Notes: generated by a model not told the origin, from the letters alone. 64,000 nucleotides of DNA from Volutella citrinella (GCA_034401135.1 JAWZSP010000005.1:1426001-1490000), one strand, 5' to 3'. Positions 22,984-34,132 are shown, counted from the first letter of the stretch. A program made the numbers and translations.

Positions 22984-24362
22984 TTAGTTCTTGGTCAATC
23001 GGTGTACTTCTTCAAAGAAGTGCTTGAGATTCTCGGGGTCCACCCCAGGGGTGATGCCTGTCCCAACGTTAGCATCCTCTGGAACCAACAACTCGCCAGC
23101 CTGCTCAACTCAAAACGAAAGCAAATACATACCATGTCCGAGGTTGGCAATCCATCCCTTGTTGCCCACCCAGAAACCGTCGACCATTTCTTGCACAGCG
23201 GCGGTGATGGCTTCCTTGGTACCGTACAGAACGCCCGGGTCGGCATTGCCTTGGAACACTATGTTGCGGTCGCCTCGGATCTTGACGGCCTCCTTGGCAT
23301 CCTGGAGCCAATCCATGCCCACAACATTGTATCCCAGGTTGCAAGCCGAGTCCAGTGCGTGCCATGCTCCCTTAGGGAAAACCGTCATGGGCACGCGCTC
23401 CAGGCCCAGGCTCTGCAGCTTGGCTGGCAGTTTGTCGGAAATCTGGGCGAGGAAGGGCTCCGAGAACTCACGGAAAGCTGAAGGACCAAGCTCACCAGCC
23501 CAAGAATCGAACACCATAACAAGCTATAAGCCGCGGTCAGCCAACCCAAACCAACTCAGCCAATAACAGCGACAACGGCAAAGGCGAACGAGGTGGCACC
23601 TACCTGGGCTCCTGCCTTGACCTGAAGTGCCAGGTGCTCTACACAGATGTCGGCAATCTTGTGGAGAAGCTTCTTTGACTCCTCGGGGTACTTGTAGATC
23701 CAGGTCTTGACCTGGGCGAACAACTTGGTGCCGCCTCCCTCCACCATGTAGCAGAACAGAGTCCAAGGGGCGCCGCAGAAGCCAATTAGCGGTACCTGCC
23801 CAGCCAACCTCTTCCTCGTCAGGGTAATGGCCTCGTAGACGTAGCCAAGCTCGGCGCCGACGTCGACATTGCGATCAAGAACTTGCTGGTACTGGCCATC
23901 GTCGGGCGTCTTGAGCGGGTTAGGAAAGTGCGGGCCCTTCTTTTCCACCATTTCAACGACCATGCCCATGGCCTGGGGAATGACGAGAATGTCGGAGAAG
24001 ATGATGGCGGCGTCAATCAGGCCGGCATAGCGCTGCACGGGTTGCAGGGTGATGGTTGTGGCGACCTCGGGGTCACGGCAGCATTCGAAGAAGTCGCGGT
24101 TGCCCTTGGCCTCGTGGTACTCGGGGAGATAGCGGCCAGCTGGTACCATATTTCAGTAATGGGCTCATCCAGGGCGTTCCATGGTGCAGTACCTTGCCTC
24201 ATAACCCACATGGGAGGTCGCTCGACCTTTTGGCCTGTCGGATTGAAAACATAGTTCAGTACAGGTCCAATTGCGCGAACAACTTCCCGGGGGGGTAGTA
24301 TACGCACCCCATGCCGCCCGTAGCAGCAGGTCATTCTTGAGAGGCTCAAAGTTGTGCTCCAT
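22984..24362 (-). CDS. HEM12: uroporphyrinogen decarboxylase, heme pathway
   Basis: Five exons on the minus strand: 24362-24308, 24234-24193, 24139-23604, 23523-23133 and 23057-22984, giving 365 aa, the normal length for UroD. The enzyme removes four carboxyl groups from uroporphyrinogen III to give coproporphyrinogen III in the cytosol. Signatures in order are [20 protein letters not shown] (split by an intron after MRQ), [51 protein letters not shown] and [10 protein letters not shown] near the C-terminus. The protein ends [11 protein letters not shown]. All four introns are GT-AG and preserve phase. The start codon fits the family start ([16 protein letters not shown]). It shares a 391-base divergent promoter with EMC6. 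Confidence 0.95.
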
Positions 24363-24753
24363 TTTCGCGATGTTGACCCAGCTAACGTTCGCCGAGGTGC
24401 AAAGAATTCATATGGTAATGGTAATGGTATGGTACCCCGCGGCAACATGTCCGACCGAATTGTCCGACAGGAGGGGCTCAGGTACGTACCTTGGCTCGAA
24501 GCTCGAGCTGCGCCAAGCTCCCCACAGGCTCGCGTTGAAGGGGCCGGAGCTGGTCGGCCCGACACGGTGTCAGCACCTTCGACAAGCGTCCCTTGCGACC
24601 AGCCAACATTGCATCACCAGAGAGCTTCACGCGCCGGCCAAGAAGCCACGATAGCATCCCTGAACGGATCCCCAGCAGAAATACACGAGCACTCGGAATC
24701 AATCGACTCTGCACACGGATTTAAGATTGTCTGAGCTCGACTCATCCTTAGCC
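24363..24753. promoter_or_regulatory. divergent promoter, HEM12 / EMC6
   Basis: These 391 bases lie between two outward-facing start codons. A GGTAAT-type repeat lies near 24413-24435. No clear TATA box is seen. Confidence 0.55.
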
Positions 24754-25177
24754 ATGCCCTCCGAACGAGACTACCAGATCCACCCCATCGCCCAGGAGGC
24801 AGTGGTGCACAACACCAAGGCTCGTACCCGAATACGCTCCTTTCAACTGTCGCGTGGCCCCTCGAGCTAACTAGTCCGCTCTGCAGACACTCTCCAACCT
24901 CCACAGCCTGTCAGCATCCCTGTTTGGCATCTGTGCGGGAGTCCTGGGCCTCGAATCGTACAACGGCTTCCTCGTTTACCTTGTCTTCTCAACCATCACC
25001 ACACTGCTCTTCTATTTCCTCAAGGTTGCCCCCGAGTCCCTTTCCGAGGGTCGCACTGTTTTTGACCCTACACGATACTATCGCGGAGCCTTTGACTTCT
25101 GGGTCGGTGGAATGTCGAGTGGAATCTCCGGTTTCGTTTTGACCTGGACGCTCTTCTACGGCTTGGTGAGAGCGTAG
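24754..25177 (+). CDS. EMC6: ER membrane protein complex subunit 6
   Basis: Exons 24754-24819 and 24887-25177 give 118 aa (yeast Emc6 is of similar size). EMC6 is a core subunit of the ER insertase that places tail-anchored and multi-pass proteins. The N-terminus is cytosolic (PSERDYQIHPIAQEAVVHNTK). Helices follow: LSASLFGICAGVLGLESY, a second at about 48-67 (FLVYLVFSTITTLLFYFL) and a third near the end (SGISGFVLTWTLFYGLV). Frame continuity requires the first exon to end at AAG with a GC donor (AAG/GCTCGT), since no GT donor nearby keeps the frame. The intron has a GCTAAC branch site and a CAG acceptor. It is divergent from HEM12 and convergent with the GTPase gene 185 bases downstream. Confidence 0.82.
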
Positions 25178-25362
25178 TCGCGCTCGGCCCGTTCGCTTTA
25201 CAGTATCTTGGCGCCATGGAGTTTTGGTAAATACGGTCCGTCTTTTGCGAGACCAACATTGTATCTAGATATCCAAATCAGGACATAAAGCGCATGATAA
25301 ATACACATAATCGAAACTTTGCCCAACCCACAACACAGAAAACAAAAGCGCTTCATTCAACT

Positions 25363-27972
25363 TCAGTCGACAATCTCGACAACCTTTCCTACAAATCCTT
25401 CCAGGCCAGACCTGTCCTGGCTTCCTCCCTCCATGAGAATCACCCGCGACCCCAATTCGATCCACTCGCGGTGGTGGAGCAACTCCAACGAGACCTCGGT
25501 TGTGCCCCCCGGCTCTTCATGCTCCTCGGGTTTCTCTAGAGCATCTGCCTCCTCATTCAAGCTGAAGATATCCTCAATGTCCTCCGTAGCCAACGTGTCG
25601 GCCCTGTTGGTGCTCTGGAGGCGCTCGACACGCCTAACTTTGGCTGCAGTCCGAATGCTGGCAATGTACACATTGACAAAGCTCCCCGTTGCCAACGACT
25701 GCGCATCCGGGTCACTGAAGACTGCAGTAAAGCCACTGGCAGCTTGTAGGTTCACCTTGGTATTGGCCATGTGCTCAGAGGGAACTGCCAAGATCATGCC
25801 TCGCCGGATACGAGGAAGTTCGGCTTCGCGAGGATTCGGAAGGCTCTGCAGAACTAGACCAATCGACCCCGCTTGCCCAGCTTCCAAGGCTAGCACGGGC
25901 AATCGAAGGTTTCGAATGCTTACTATCTGCGCCTCATGCCATTCTCCAGCGATTGTTGACGCAGATACGGCATTCTTCATCGCTATCCGCGCCAGCTCCG
26001 CCGAGGAGGGGTGAGATAATGACATACCGTAACTCCCCGGCGATGGCCTGTCATTTGGAGTCGATCCGTGGGCCTCTTCTTCCTCCGAAGGGAATGGCCC
26101 TATGACGATTTTGTCTCCGACGGACAACCGGCCGAACCGGAGGTGGCCAGACACCACCACTCCCGGATCGCTGGGTTTGCCGGCATTCCCGGCGAGGGTG
26201 CCGTATGAATTTGGGAGATGAAAAGTGTCATCGATGTGGAAAAGGCACTTCGGTTGTTCGGGGTTGAGGGCCATGCCAATAAAGTCGCGAGAGGAAGGCG
26301 TCGGGGGAAGGGGTAGACTCTCTAGCAGCGCATGGGTCAGGCCAATCCCGCTCCCCTTTACAGCACTTGTGAGCACGATGGGGACAATCTGTGTCAGTTG
26401 TCCAGAGTTTTCGATACCCTCGAGGAGGTCGGAGACTTTGGCACGGTCCTCTGGGGAAATAGTTGCAAACTCGTTGTGTTGGCGCTGATCAGGCTGGAGG
26501 ATTTTGGGGGTGCGTCCGGCTTTCTTGACAGCATTCAAAACCTTGATGAGGCTCCTTTGCAAGCTAGCCTTCGAAGCGAGGTCCATTTTTGTAAATGCGA
26601 TGGCCATTGGCATATCCAACTTGAGTGACAGCGTCAGATGAGCATTCACCAGGTCAACGCCAGCCCCGTTCACCCCTAACATCTCCTGAACGGGCGAGGC
26701 CGTACCGGGCTGGTTAGACCACCCATCGCTTCCATCTGCAGAAAGACACAGTATGATCCAGTGCGGTGCCCAGTTCATCAAGCCGCGTAAGACGGTGCGC
26801 CGGTATCGTGGGTGCCCTGCGGAGTCCAAGACGAAGACGAGCCGACCGTTTTCCGAACAGTCGTGGATATCCACCCAAGACTCAATATTTCCTTGGGCGT
26901 AGTTGAGGACCGAGCCGTCTTTGTAGCCTATGAGTTCCTGAGCTATCGAGCTGGTGATTCCCGAAACAACTTCGTGGCGGTGCTTCAACAGGCTTAGTCG
27001 GCTCTTGCCTCGCCCGTTGTCTAACGTTCCCGTCGACAACGTGCCCAACAAGCTTGATTTCCCGGAAGTCGTTGGCCCAGTGAATGTCACCCTTAGCTGA
27101 GGCGTGGTAGAGCTTCCGCGGCTCGGGACGGCATGGGCTTCATCAGCTCCTGGCGAGGATCCATGCTTCGCTCCCGAGTTTTCATCGTCTCCGCCAGCAA
27201 AACCAAGGTTGGGCATGACCAGTGCCTCGGCGACCCATAGCTTTCCCTTCTGAACCACCTGCGGCGGAATCGTGACAGGATTATCAATCAATTCGGCCGT
27301 CTCAACCCACTCGCAGTCCCCAACGACCACCATCCTCAGCACCTCAACTGTGCAGCCTAAGCTTGCTGCCATGACCCTCAATGTGGCGATACTGTCATCC
27401 ATCTCATCCTTGGTAAGACCTATCAGAGTCCCATCATCTGACACTCCAATCTCGTATAACGCGCCACGTGATTCCTCCAGACCCGGTACAAGTTTGGCGA
27501 GTTGGACGGGAGTTGTCAAGTCAACGCTGTCGTCGGGGAGCTTCGGCATGGCCAGTACCTTGGAGCTCGAGGCATGATAGGGGGACGATTGCTGTAGTCG
27601 CCAAAGAAGCTGGGTGGTAAGGTGCTGGAGACGCTCCTGGCGGGTTTGATTCGGCGTGATGGTGCCAGTAGGCACTTTGGCTCCCCGGTTATCCTGGCTC
27701 CGGAGGTGCTTGGATGGTTGGGCAGTGCTCATCATGCTGAATATTCTGCGGGGCCGTAGTAACAGATGCAGCTTGTATTCAGTTGGGCCATTCTGGGGTT
27801 CGGCTTGCAATTTGGTGACGCCATATTCGGAGAGTGAGTCAGGCTGGTCTCCAGCAGCTGGTGTTGAAGGTTCCCCAGAGCACCCGTGGCTTTCGTTGCC
27901 CAGATCCTTGGGCAGGAGCCACGGGGAGGAGACCCGTGGAGGGTCAGGGTCGTAAGTGAATACCGACGCCAT
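25363..27972 (-). CDS. GTPBP1/GTPBP2-like translational GTPase
   Basis: One uninterrupted frame of 869 aa. After a variable N-terminal region (1-290) comes a GTPase domain: P-loop GPTTSGKSS at 299-307, switch I around GITSSI at 338-343, a G3 element DSAGHPRY at 383-390 and TKMD as G4 near 475. Beta-barrel domains of the EF-Tu-like type follow (FHIDDTFHLP, VVSGHLRFGRLSVGDKIVIGP, VPLALE-like strands), and the protein ends in an acidic linker and a short barrel. GTPBP1/2 proteins are elongation-factor-like GTPases linked to rescue of stalled ribosomes and mRNA decay; the fungal role is not established. The G3 element differs from the usual D-x-A-G-H-E by having Pro after His. The start MASVFTYDPDPPR is the only long choice. 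Confidence 0.85.
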   Translation of the reverse strand: MASVFTYDPDPPRVSSPWLLPKDLGNESHGCSGEPSTPAAGDQPDSLSEYGVTKLQAEPQNGPTEYKLHLLLRPRRIFSMMSTAQPSKHLRSQDNRGAKVPTGTITPNQTRQERLQHLTTQLLWRLQQSSPYHASSSKVLAMPKLPDDSVDLTTPVQLAKLVPGLEESRGALYEIGVSDDGTLIGLTKDEMDDSIATLRVMAASLGCTVEVLRMVVVGDCEWVETAELIDNPVTIPPQVVQKGKLWVAEALVMPNLGFAGGDDENSGAKHGSSPGADEAHAVPSRGSSTTPQLRVTFTGPTTSGKSSLLGTLSTGTLDNGRGKSRLSLLKHRHEVVSGITSSIAQELIGYKDGSVLNYAQGNIESWVDIHDCSENGRLVFVLDSAGHPRYRRTVLRGLMNWAPHWIILCLSADGSDGWSNQPGTASPVQEMLGVNGAGVDLVNAHLTLSLKLDMPMAIAFTKMDLASKASLQRSLIKVLNAVKKAGRTPKILQPDQRQHNEFATISPEDRAKVSDLLEGIENSGQLTQIVPIVLTSAVKGSGIGLTHALLESLPLPPTPSSRDFIGMALNPEQPKCLFHIDDTFHLPNSYGTLAGNAGKPSDPGVVVSGHLRFGRLSVGDKIVIGPFPSEEEEAHGSTPNDRPSPGSYGMSLSHPSSAELARIAMKNAVSASTIAGEWHEAQIVSIRNLRLPVLALEAGQAGSIGLVLQSLPNPREAELPRIRRGMILAVPSEHMANTKVNLQAASGFTAVFSDPDAQSLATGSFVNVYIASIRTAAKVRRVERLQSTNRADTLATEDIEDIFSLNEEADALEKPEEHEEPGGTTEVSLELLHHREWIELGSRVILMEGGSQDRSGLEGFVGKVVEIVD

Positions 27973-29762
27973 ATCTTGGTGTTTGGTGGTACTGCGGGTT
28001 TAAAATCCGTCCCTCGCCTCGCCCGGCAGGAAATTCAAGACGCAGGGGATAATGAGTAGTCGGACTGCTCTAACAGCTCGTTTGAGAGGTATAATACTTG
28101 GTCAAATAAGGGATCAAGAACTTGTATTTGGCGTATCATTTTGGTGGCTGGGGCAAATATGTAGATTGACGGCTATATCAAATGGAAGATCGGTTGGAGA
28201 GGCCGCCGGCTTGATGTCGTCGAAGTGGTGAGACGCAACAATCAGTCTGACCGCTACTCAATACCCAATGCAGGTCATGATGACGGCATGGGAGCGTGAA
28301 TATTGAAGCAGTTTGCGGTTTTCTCGATTACTTGAGGGGCAAGTGAGCAAGAAGGCGTGTTGATGAAGTGGAAGTCAATTCAGTCTTTAAGAGCAGTGAG
28401 CGGTTCATGATTCACAGCGGCCGAGGACCATCGTTGAGTCAGGCGTGACGCGGTGGCCGAGAGCCAATCAGCGGGTCACGGTAAGAGCCTGGGGCGTTTG
28501 CGGGCGATTCAGTGGCCATTCGTCCAGGTGCGGGGATCAATTCGTCAGTGGGCCCAGATGTCCTGGTGGGCACTGGGCAGGCAGTCAGGACCACCGGACC
28601 ACCACAGTGGGCCACCTCAATCTTCAGAACCACTCTGGAGGGGCAATGACCCCCACCAGGGCGTTCTGCAGGGCTCCCGCTAGTGAGTCTCGCTGTCCGT
28701 ATGACTACAGGTGAACAGTGGGCGTCGTTCAGCCTTTGAGGTCGCCCGCGTCCTCAATTGAGTTCCATGTCGGGCAATAGTGCCCAGAACCTATCCACGC
28801 CGTAGATGTTTCACTCATCAGCTAATGATGATGGGAATCGTGCGCGGTAGAAGCTCCAGCAGTAATACTCACTTGGATTGGTGCTTCCCAAGGTTCTCAT
28901 GGATGCTTGGCCGTTCGCCTGGGGCGGACACGAACTGAGCAGTACTAGACACGAAGGTGAGCGAAATAACACATGCTTGAGGAGGCTGGCTGGTATTCAC
29001 AGCCAATACAATCAGCTGGCGGTGGCGACCATGAGTGAGAGAGACGGTGCCTGGTTACAGTACTTGGGTTTTCTCTTGCTTGCTGGAGCGAGCGCCACCG
29101 TCTGACACAGCTCAAGCGCTGAGCCACCCTTTGCATTACGTTCTACCCGAGTCGGATTGGCGTCTCAGCCCCTCCGCAGCGCATGCGAATGCGTATGCTT
29201 CGGATTTGTTTTGAACGGGAGAGACACCGGGGCACAGTTTTGTGATCGCCAAGCTTCTATATGCATGGAAGCCGATGGTTTGAGCCTCAGGTCTGGAGGG
29301 CCCAGTCAACAATGAGCTGCAGCCCCAGAAGGTGTTTCGAATATGCTACAGCCTGGGGTGCTGAATCGCTGGCGGCTGGGGTCGGGCCATCAGGCGTCCG
29401 TTGGGCGCCTGCAGTATTGGAGCCTTGACAAGCCCGCTTATTAAAATAGGTCGGGTTGGGTTGCGTACCATGCGTGGAGGAACTGCCCAATAAGCCTTTA
29501 GTTGTGGCAGTGTCCGCACCGTACTAGGCACCTGATGATGGTCCGCTAGACAGACCCAACCCCTACCCCAATATCCAAATCCATCCACCCCTCTCACGAC
29601 ACCGCCCAGGGTCCGCCACTCCCTATCCATCATAACCTTCGACATCTGCTGTTCTCTCTAGATTAATTTCTCCTTTTTTCATTCTACGTCGTCTTTTTGT
29701 CTCCCATCTGCCTCTCTGTTCCACACACGACTCGCTTACCCCCCTGAGCAGGACCAGACGCC
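27973..29762. other. intergenic between GTPase gene and SEC9
   Basis: About 1.8 kb with no supportable gene on either strand. The last about 120 bases are C/T-rich, the usual fungal leader before a highly expressed gene. No tRNA-like B box was found by eye. Confidence 0.45.
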
Positions 29763-31112
29763 ATGAAGAAGTTCGGCTTTGGACGAAAGGGTGACGATGG
29801 GGAAGACCCCAATCGGGGTGCTCTCTTCGGCCGCAAGAAACCGTCGCAATCCTCCAACTCCGACAATCCTTACGCACAGCAGCAAGGTGGCCGAGACCCC
29901 TACGCCGATGAGGCCAAGTACGCCAACATGACGCCGTACCAACAGGCTCGTGCCGGCGTTGGCAATGGCAACGGCCCTCAACAGTCAAACCCCTATGGCG
30001 CCCCCGCCCCCGCGCCTGGTGGTGCCCCCGGCGGCTACGGTGCTCCCCCTTCCGGCGGATACGGCGCAGACAGATTCGGAACTGGTGCTGGCTACGGATC
30101 GAACAGATATGATACAGCCGGCAGCCAGGACCGTTACAACAACGGCCCCGCTCCCAGTGCCCGTGGCCCCGGCGGCTATGGTGGATTCGGCCAATCCAAC
30201 GAACCCGATGCGAATCGTGATGCTCTGTTTGCCGGAGCCAGGGACCGTAACGCCCAGAAACAACAACCTGCGCCGGCTGCGGGGGGTTATGGCCAGTCGG
30301 ACCCCTCCGGCGCCGACGCTTCATACGGTGGCTACGGAGAACAGCGCCAGCTGACCGCAGAGGAACAGGAAGAAGCCGACTACCAGGCCATCCTTGCGGA
30401 GAAGCGGCAGCTGCAGCAGGAGAGTGCCTCGTCGGTGTCGAGGTCAGTGCAGATTGCCCAGCAGGCCAACGAGGTTGGCCGAGCTACTCTCGCCCGCCTC
30501 GGCGCTCAAGGAGAGCGCTTGAACAACACTGAGAAGCACCTTGATATTGCAGCCAACCAGAACAAGGTTGCCCAGGACAGGGCCTCTGAGCTCAAGACAC
30601 TCAACCGGAGCATGTTTGCCGTCCACGTCAGCAATCCTTTCACGTCCAAGCAGCGCCAGCTGAAGGCCGACGAGGAGGTCATGAGCCGACACCGCGCCGA
30701 GCGCGACGAGCGAGAGGCGACGCGAAAGGATGGCTTCGTAGCTAACCAGCGCATGGAGAATACTTTCCGGGACATCAACGCCGCCGGCAACGTACGACCA
30801 AAGGCTCGAAAGAAGGACTATGGCAAATATAACCTCGACGATGAGGAGGGTGCAGATGAGCTGGAAGACCAGATTGATGACGGCATCAACGAGCTAGAGG
30901 GCCAGGTGCGGATGATGAACATGGTCGGTAGGGCTATCGGCAAGGAGGTGGACGCCCAGAACAAACAAATCGACCGCATTGCAAACAAGGTTCGTTTCTT
31001 ATTCCTTCCAAAACTAGTATGCCGGTTACGGGTCTTCTGACTATTCATGCAGAGCGATGCTGTTGATGATGCCACGAGGATGAACCGAGAACGATTAAAC
31101 CGCATCAAGTAA
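29763..31112 (+). CDS. SEC9: Sec9, SNAP-25-type plasma-membrane t-SNARE
   Basis: Exons 29763-30989 and 31053-31112 give 428 aa. Sec9 joins Sso and Snc proteins to fuse secretory vesicles with the plasma membrane, essential for polarised growth. The N-terminal half is Gly/Pro/Tyr/Gln-rich and disordered (MKKFGFGRK, NPYAQQQGG, APAPGGAPGGYG). Residues about 195-275 form the first SNARE helix, with its central glutamine in RLGAQGERLN. A conserved linker (NRSMFAVHVSNPFTSKQ) follows. The second SNARE helix runs from about 365 to the end, with its central glutamine in EVDAQNKQIDRI. The 63-nt intron splits this last helix (IANK/SDAVDD), so the second exon adds only 19 residues ending RLNRIK. There is no membrane anchor or cysteine cluster, as in yeast Sec9. 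Confidence 0.94.
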
Positions 31113-31756
31113 TGGCCAGGGCTTCGACAAGCACCACGAACGGTGCTCACATGGCGAGAATGGAGCGAGCGTGTGTCTCAAGCGCAAGCTGTCGCTTGTA
31201 ATGCCAGCAGAAGACGCTTGTGGTGACTACCATCTCTTGTTGGACTCGCACAGAGCGCAGCCAACAGCCCGAGGGAAAATTATGGATATATAAGCTTGGA
31301 CGCGTTGACCGGAAACCATTGGTGACATAGAGGAAGTGTCTGGATTCGTTGGCAAGTGACTCGGGCCATTGAACGTGCCTAGTCCATTTGAGTGTAGTGT
31401 CGGCACTGAATTTAGCGTAAATGCCAACCATTTCTTCCTGGGATATACGAGTGACTATTGACTAAGCCTCAAGCACTTACTCCTAAGCCCGCCATGCCAA
31501 TTACCTTTGACCCGGGGTTCAAGAGCGCCGATGTGCTCTAGATGTGGGCAATTGTCTTTCTGGAGGTTCGAGTTTTCGATTTCGATCCGACGTTGCAACA
31601 CTGTTGTCAGCACATGCCATGTGGGGCAGTTGTACCAGCGCGCCGCTAATTTTAACCACTAACCAGCCTGCTACCCAGCGCCCCCGTATGTAAATTCGCG
31701 GCAGCAGAGAAATTCTATAATCTTCAAATACCAAGCCTGAGACTGCGCATCTCGCC
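31113..31756. other. intergenic, SEC9 3' end / DHR2 promoter
   Basis: These 644 bases lie between two plus-strand genes; no gene seen. A TATAAG-like AT patch occurs near 31285-31295. Confidence 0.4.
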
Positions 31757-34099
31757 ATGGCGTCGGAAAACAATGCGACTCGCCCTCCCAAAAGGCGCAA
31801 GACGCGGCCCGACTCGAGTGCAGTCACTATCGGCGGCAAGGCCATCTCACTTGAAGGATATCTGACTGCGCCTGCTGCAAAACCTTCACCCAAAAGCCCA
31901 GCGCCTACGACCAACTCAACCACGCTGAGTGCGCCTACTGAGGCAGCCAACTCGCCTGATGCACCAGGTGATAAGGCCTCCTCCACTCACGCTACTTCCT
32001 TGCATAAAAGGAGTTCAGCACGGGATGGCAGTCGGGGCCCCAACCGTGAGGATCGTGGACTGTTGAAGACCCGACAAAAACTTCCAATATGGGAATATCG
32101 CCAAGAGATCCAGAATGCGATGCGTAAATCAGACAGCGACGTCCTTGTCCTTGTGGGTGAAACCGGATCCGGAAAGAGTACCCAGGTCCCCCAGTTTCTT
32201 TATCAAGAGCCATGGTGCAGGCGACGCAAGGTCAACATTGCCGGTGTCGATGGCGAGGTCTCAGTGGGCGGCATGATCGCCATTACCCAGCCACGACGTG
32301 TGGCAGCAACTACATTGGCCCACCGAGTAGCCCAAGAAGCCGGTACTCCTCTAGGGAACGGACGACCAGATGGCATGGTTGGTTACTCAGTACGATTCGA
32401 TCACCAAGTTCCCCGGGGCTCCAGGATCAAGTTCTTGACCGAGGGTATGCTGCTGCAAGAACTGCTGCGAGACCCTCACCTTCGAAGCTACAGCGCAGTT
32501 ATTATTGACGAGATTCACGAGCGCAGTCTGGACGTGGACTTGCTCGTGGGCTTTCTGAAGCAGATTCTCGCTGGAGGTCGTGCCGGCCGGGGTGGCGTGC
32601 CACTCAAGGTCGTCATCATGAGCGCAACAGCAGATGTGGACGTTATTCGGGACTTTTTCGGAGATGTGAACTCTGGTTCCGCCAGCTCGAATGAAATACA
32701 AGCCCTCCGAATCAAAGGTCGACAGTATCCGGTGGAGCTCACCCATCAACCGCGACCGGTGTCGGATCTTCAGGATGCACTAGTCCAGACAGTTTTCAAG
32801 ATCCATCTCCAAGAGCAGCTCCCTGGCGATATCCTTGCGTTTCTGACCGGACAAGAAGAGATTGAGTCTGCGCAGAAGCTGATTGAAGAGTATGCCGGGA
32901 CTTTGGCCTCCAACGTCCCCAAAATCAAGGTGTTTCCGCTCTATGGTCAGCTCTCCATGGATGCCCAGCGAGAGGCTTTTCTTCCGGTCAAGACGAAATT
33001 CACGAGAAAGATTATTCTCGCAACCAACATTGCCGAAACATCAGTCACTGTTCCGGGGGTGAGATATGTCGTGGACTGTGGCAAGGCAAAGGTCAAGCAG
33101 TACCGCGCAAGACTAGGAATGGAGTCGCTACTCGCCAAGCCCATATCCAAATCATCTGCGATACAGCGGACTGGCCGAGCAGGCCGTGAGGGCCCTGGCA
33201 AATGTTTCAGGCTCTACACGGAGGATGCGTTCAAATCTCTCCAAGATTCCGATTTACCAGAGATTCTTCGGAACGATGTTCTCGGAGCGGTTCTGACCAT
33301 GAAAGCCCGGGGGATTCAGGACGTTCTGGCATTCCCCTTGATGGACCCTCCGGAGGTTGAAGCCATTGAGAAAGCTCTTGTTCACCTGCATTTCCTTGGC
33401 GCCCTGGACGATCATGGAGCAATCACCACCACGGGCGAGAAGATGGCCCGCTTCCCCATTTCGGCGCCGTTGGGGGCTGTTCTATTGGCAGCTTCTAGCC
33501 CCGAATATGACTGTGTCACGGAAGCCATTGACATCATTTCCTGTCTGACATGCGGCGAAGATATTTTCCTCCAGGTTCAGTCGGAAGAGGCGCAAGAAGA
33601 AGTGGAATCGGCAAGAAAGGAGCTCCAGCGTCGCGAAGGAGATGTCATCACATACCTGACAACCATGCAGCAGTACACGGCAGAGAACTCTGATAGAGTG
33701 GGCTGGTGCAAAAAGCGGAAGATCAACATGAGAAACATGAGGCAGGCTTTGAACATCCGTCGGCAGCTTCGGAGCATGGCCGTCAGGGAGAAGTTGCTGG
33801 ACGAGGCGCCTCCTCCTGACCCGCAACCGTTCGTGCCGCTCGCGCCAGAGAGAGCCGAGCAGTTGCTCAAGTGCTTCCTTCGAGGATTTGCGCTCAAGAC
33901 TGCCATGCTGGCCCCCGACAGCAGCTACGTCACGGCCCAGGGGAAGCACGTCGTCGCCATTCATCCTGCCAGCGTGCTACATGGGCAGAAGAAGGAAGCG
34001 ATCATGTTCTTGGAGCACGTCTATACCAACAAGAACTATGCGAAAAAAGTCAGCGCCATCCAGGCCACCTGGATAGCGGAAGCTCTGGAGGGCAAATAA
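31757..34099 (+). CDS. DHR2: DEAH-box RNA helicase Dhr2, ribosome biogenesis
   Basis: A single exon of 780 aa. Helicase motifs in order: I GETGSGKST, Ia TQPRRVAATT, II DEIHERS, III SAT, IV FLTGQEEIE, V TNIAETSVTVPG, VI QRTGRAGREGPG. These are followed by the winged-helix/ratchet region and the OB-fold (LKCFLRGFALKTAML, VHP-like IHPASVL). Overall length and a short basic N-terminus (PPKRRKTRP, a nuclear localisation signal) match yeast Dhr2, a nucleolar helicase for 18S rRNA processing, better than the longer splicing helicases Prp2/16/22/43. That subfamily choice is inference. An AATAAA at 34127-34132 lies 28 bases after the stop; the gene converges on SDHAF3 with only 124 bases between stops. 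Confidence 0.88.
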   Translation: MASENNATRPPKRRKTRPDSSAVTIGGKAISLEGYLTAPAAKPSPKSPAPTTNSTTLSAPTEAANSPDAPGDKASSTHATSLHKRSSARDGSRGPNREDRGLLKTRQKLPIWEYRQEIQNAMRKSDSDVLVLVGETGSGKSTQVPQFLYQEPWCRRRKVNIAGVDGEVSVGGMIAITQPRRVAATTLAHRVAQEAGTPLGNGRPDGMVGYSVRFDHQVPRGSRIKFLTEGMLLQELLRDPHLRSYSAVIIDEIHERSLDVDLLVGFLKQILAGGRAGRGGVPLKVVIMSATADVDVIRDFFGDVNSGSASSNEIQALRIKGRQYPVELTHQPRPVSDLQDALVQTVFKIHLQEQLPGDILAFLTGQEEIESAQKLIEEYAGTLASNVPKIKVFPLYGQLSMDAQREAFLPVKTKFTRKIILATNIAETSVTVPGVRYVVDCGKAKVKQYRARLGMESLLAKPISKSSAIQRTGRAGREGPGKCFRLYTEDAFKSLQDSDLPEILRNDVLGAVLTMKARGIQDVLAFPLMDPPEVEAIEKALVHLHFLGALDDHGAITTTGEKMARFPISAPLGAVLLAASSPEYDCVTEAIDIISCLTCGEDIFLQVQSEEAQEEVESARKELQRREGDVITYLTTMQQYTAENSDRVGWCKKRKINMRNMRQALNIRRQLRSMAVREKLLDEAPPPDPQPFVPLAPERAEQLLKCFLRGFALKTAMLAPDSSYVTAQGKHVVAIHPASVLHGQKKEAIMFLEHVYTNKNYAKKVSAIQATWIAEALEGK

Positions 34100-34126
34100 A
34101 TGGTCGAGATATGTGTGTTTAGATAG

Positions 34127-34132
34127 AATAAA
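34127..34132 (+). terminator. AATAAA polyadenylation signal of DHR2
   Basis: A perfect AATAAA hexamer 28 bases past the DHR2 stop codon, in the short gap before the convergent SDHAF3 gene. Fungal poly(A) signals are degenerate, so this is suggestive only. Confidence 0.4.

Noticed and set aside
22991..23566. 191-codon plus-strand frame across HEM12 exons
   Set aside because: Antisense to clear UroD motifs; no recognisable features.
29623..30324. 233-codon minus-strand frame opposite the SEC9 N-terminus
   Set aside because: His/Arg/Gly-rich reflection of the Gly/Tyr/Pro-rich SEC9 sequence.
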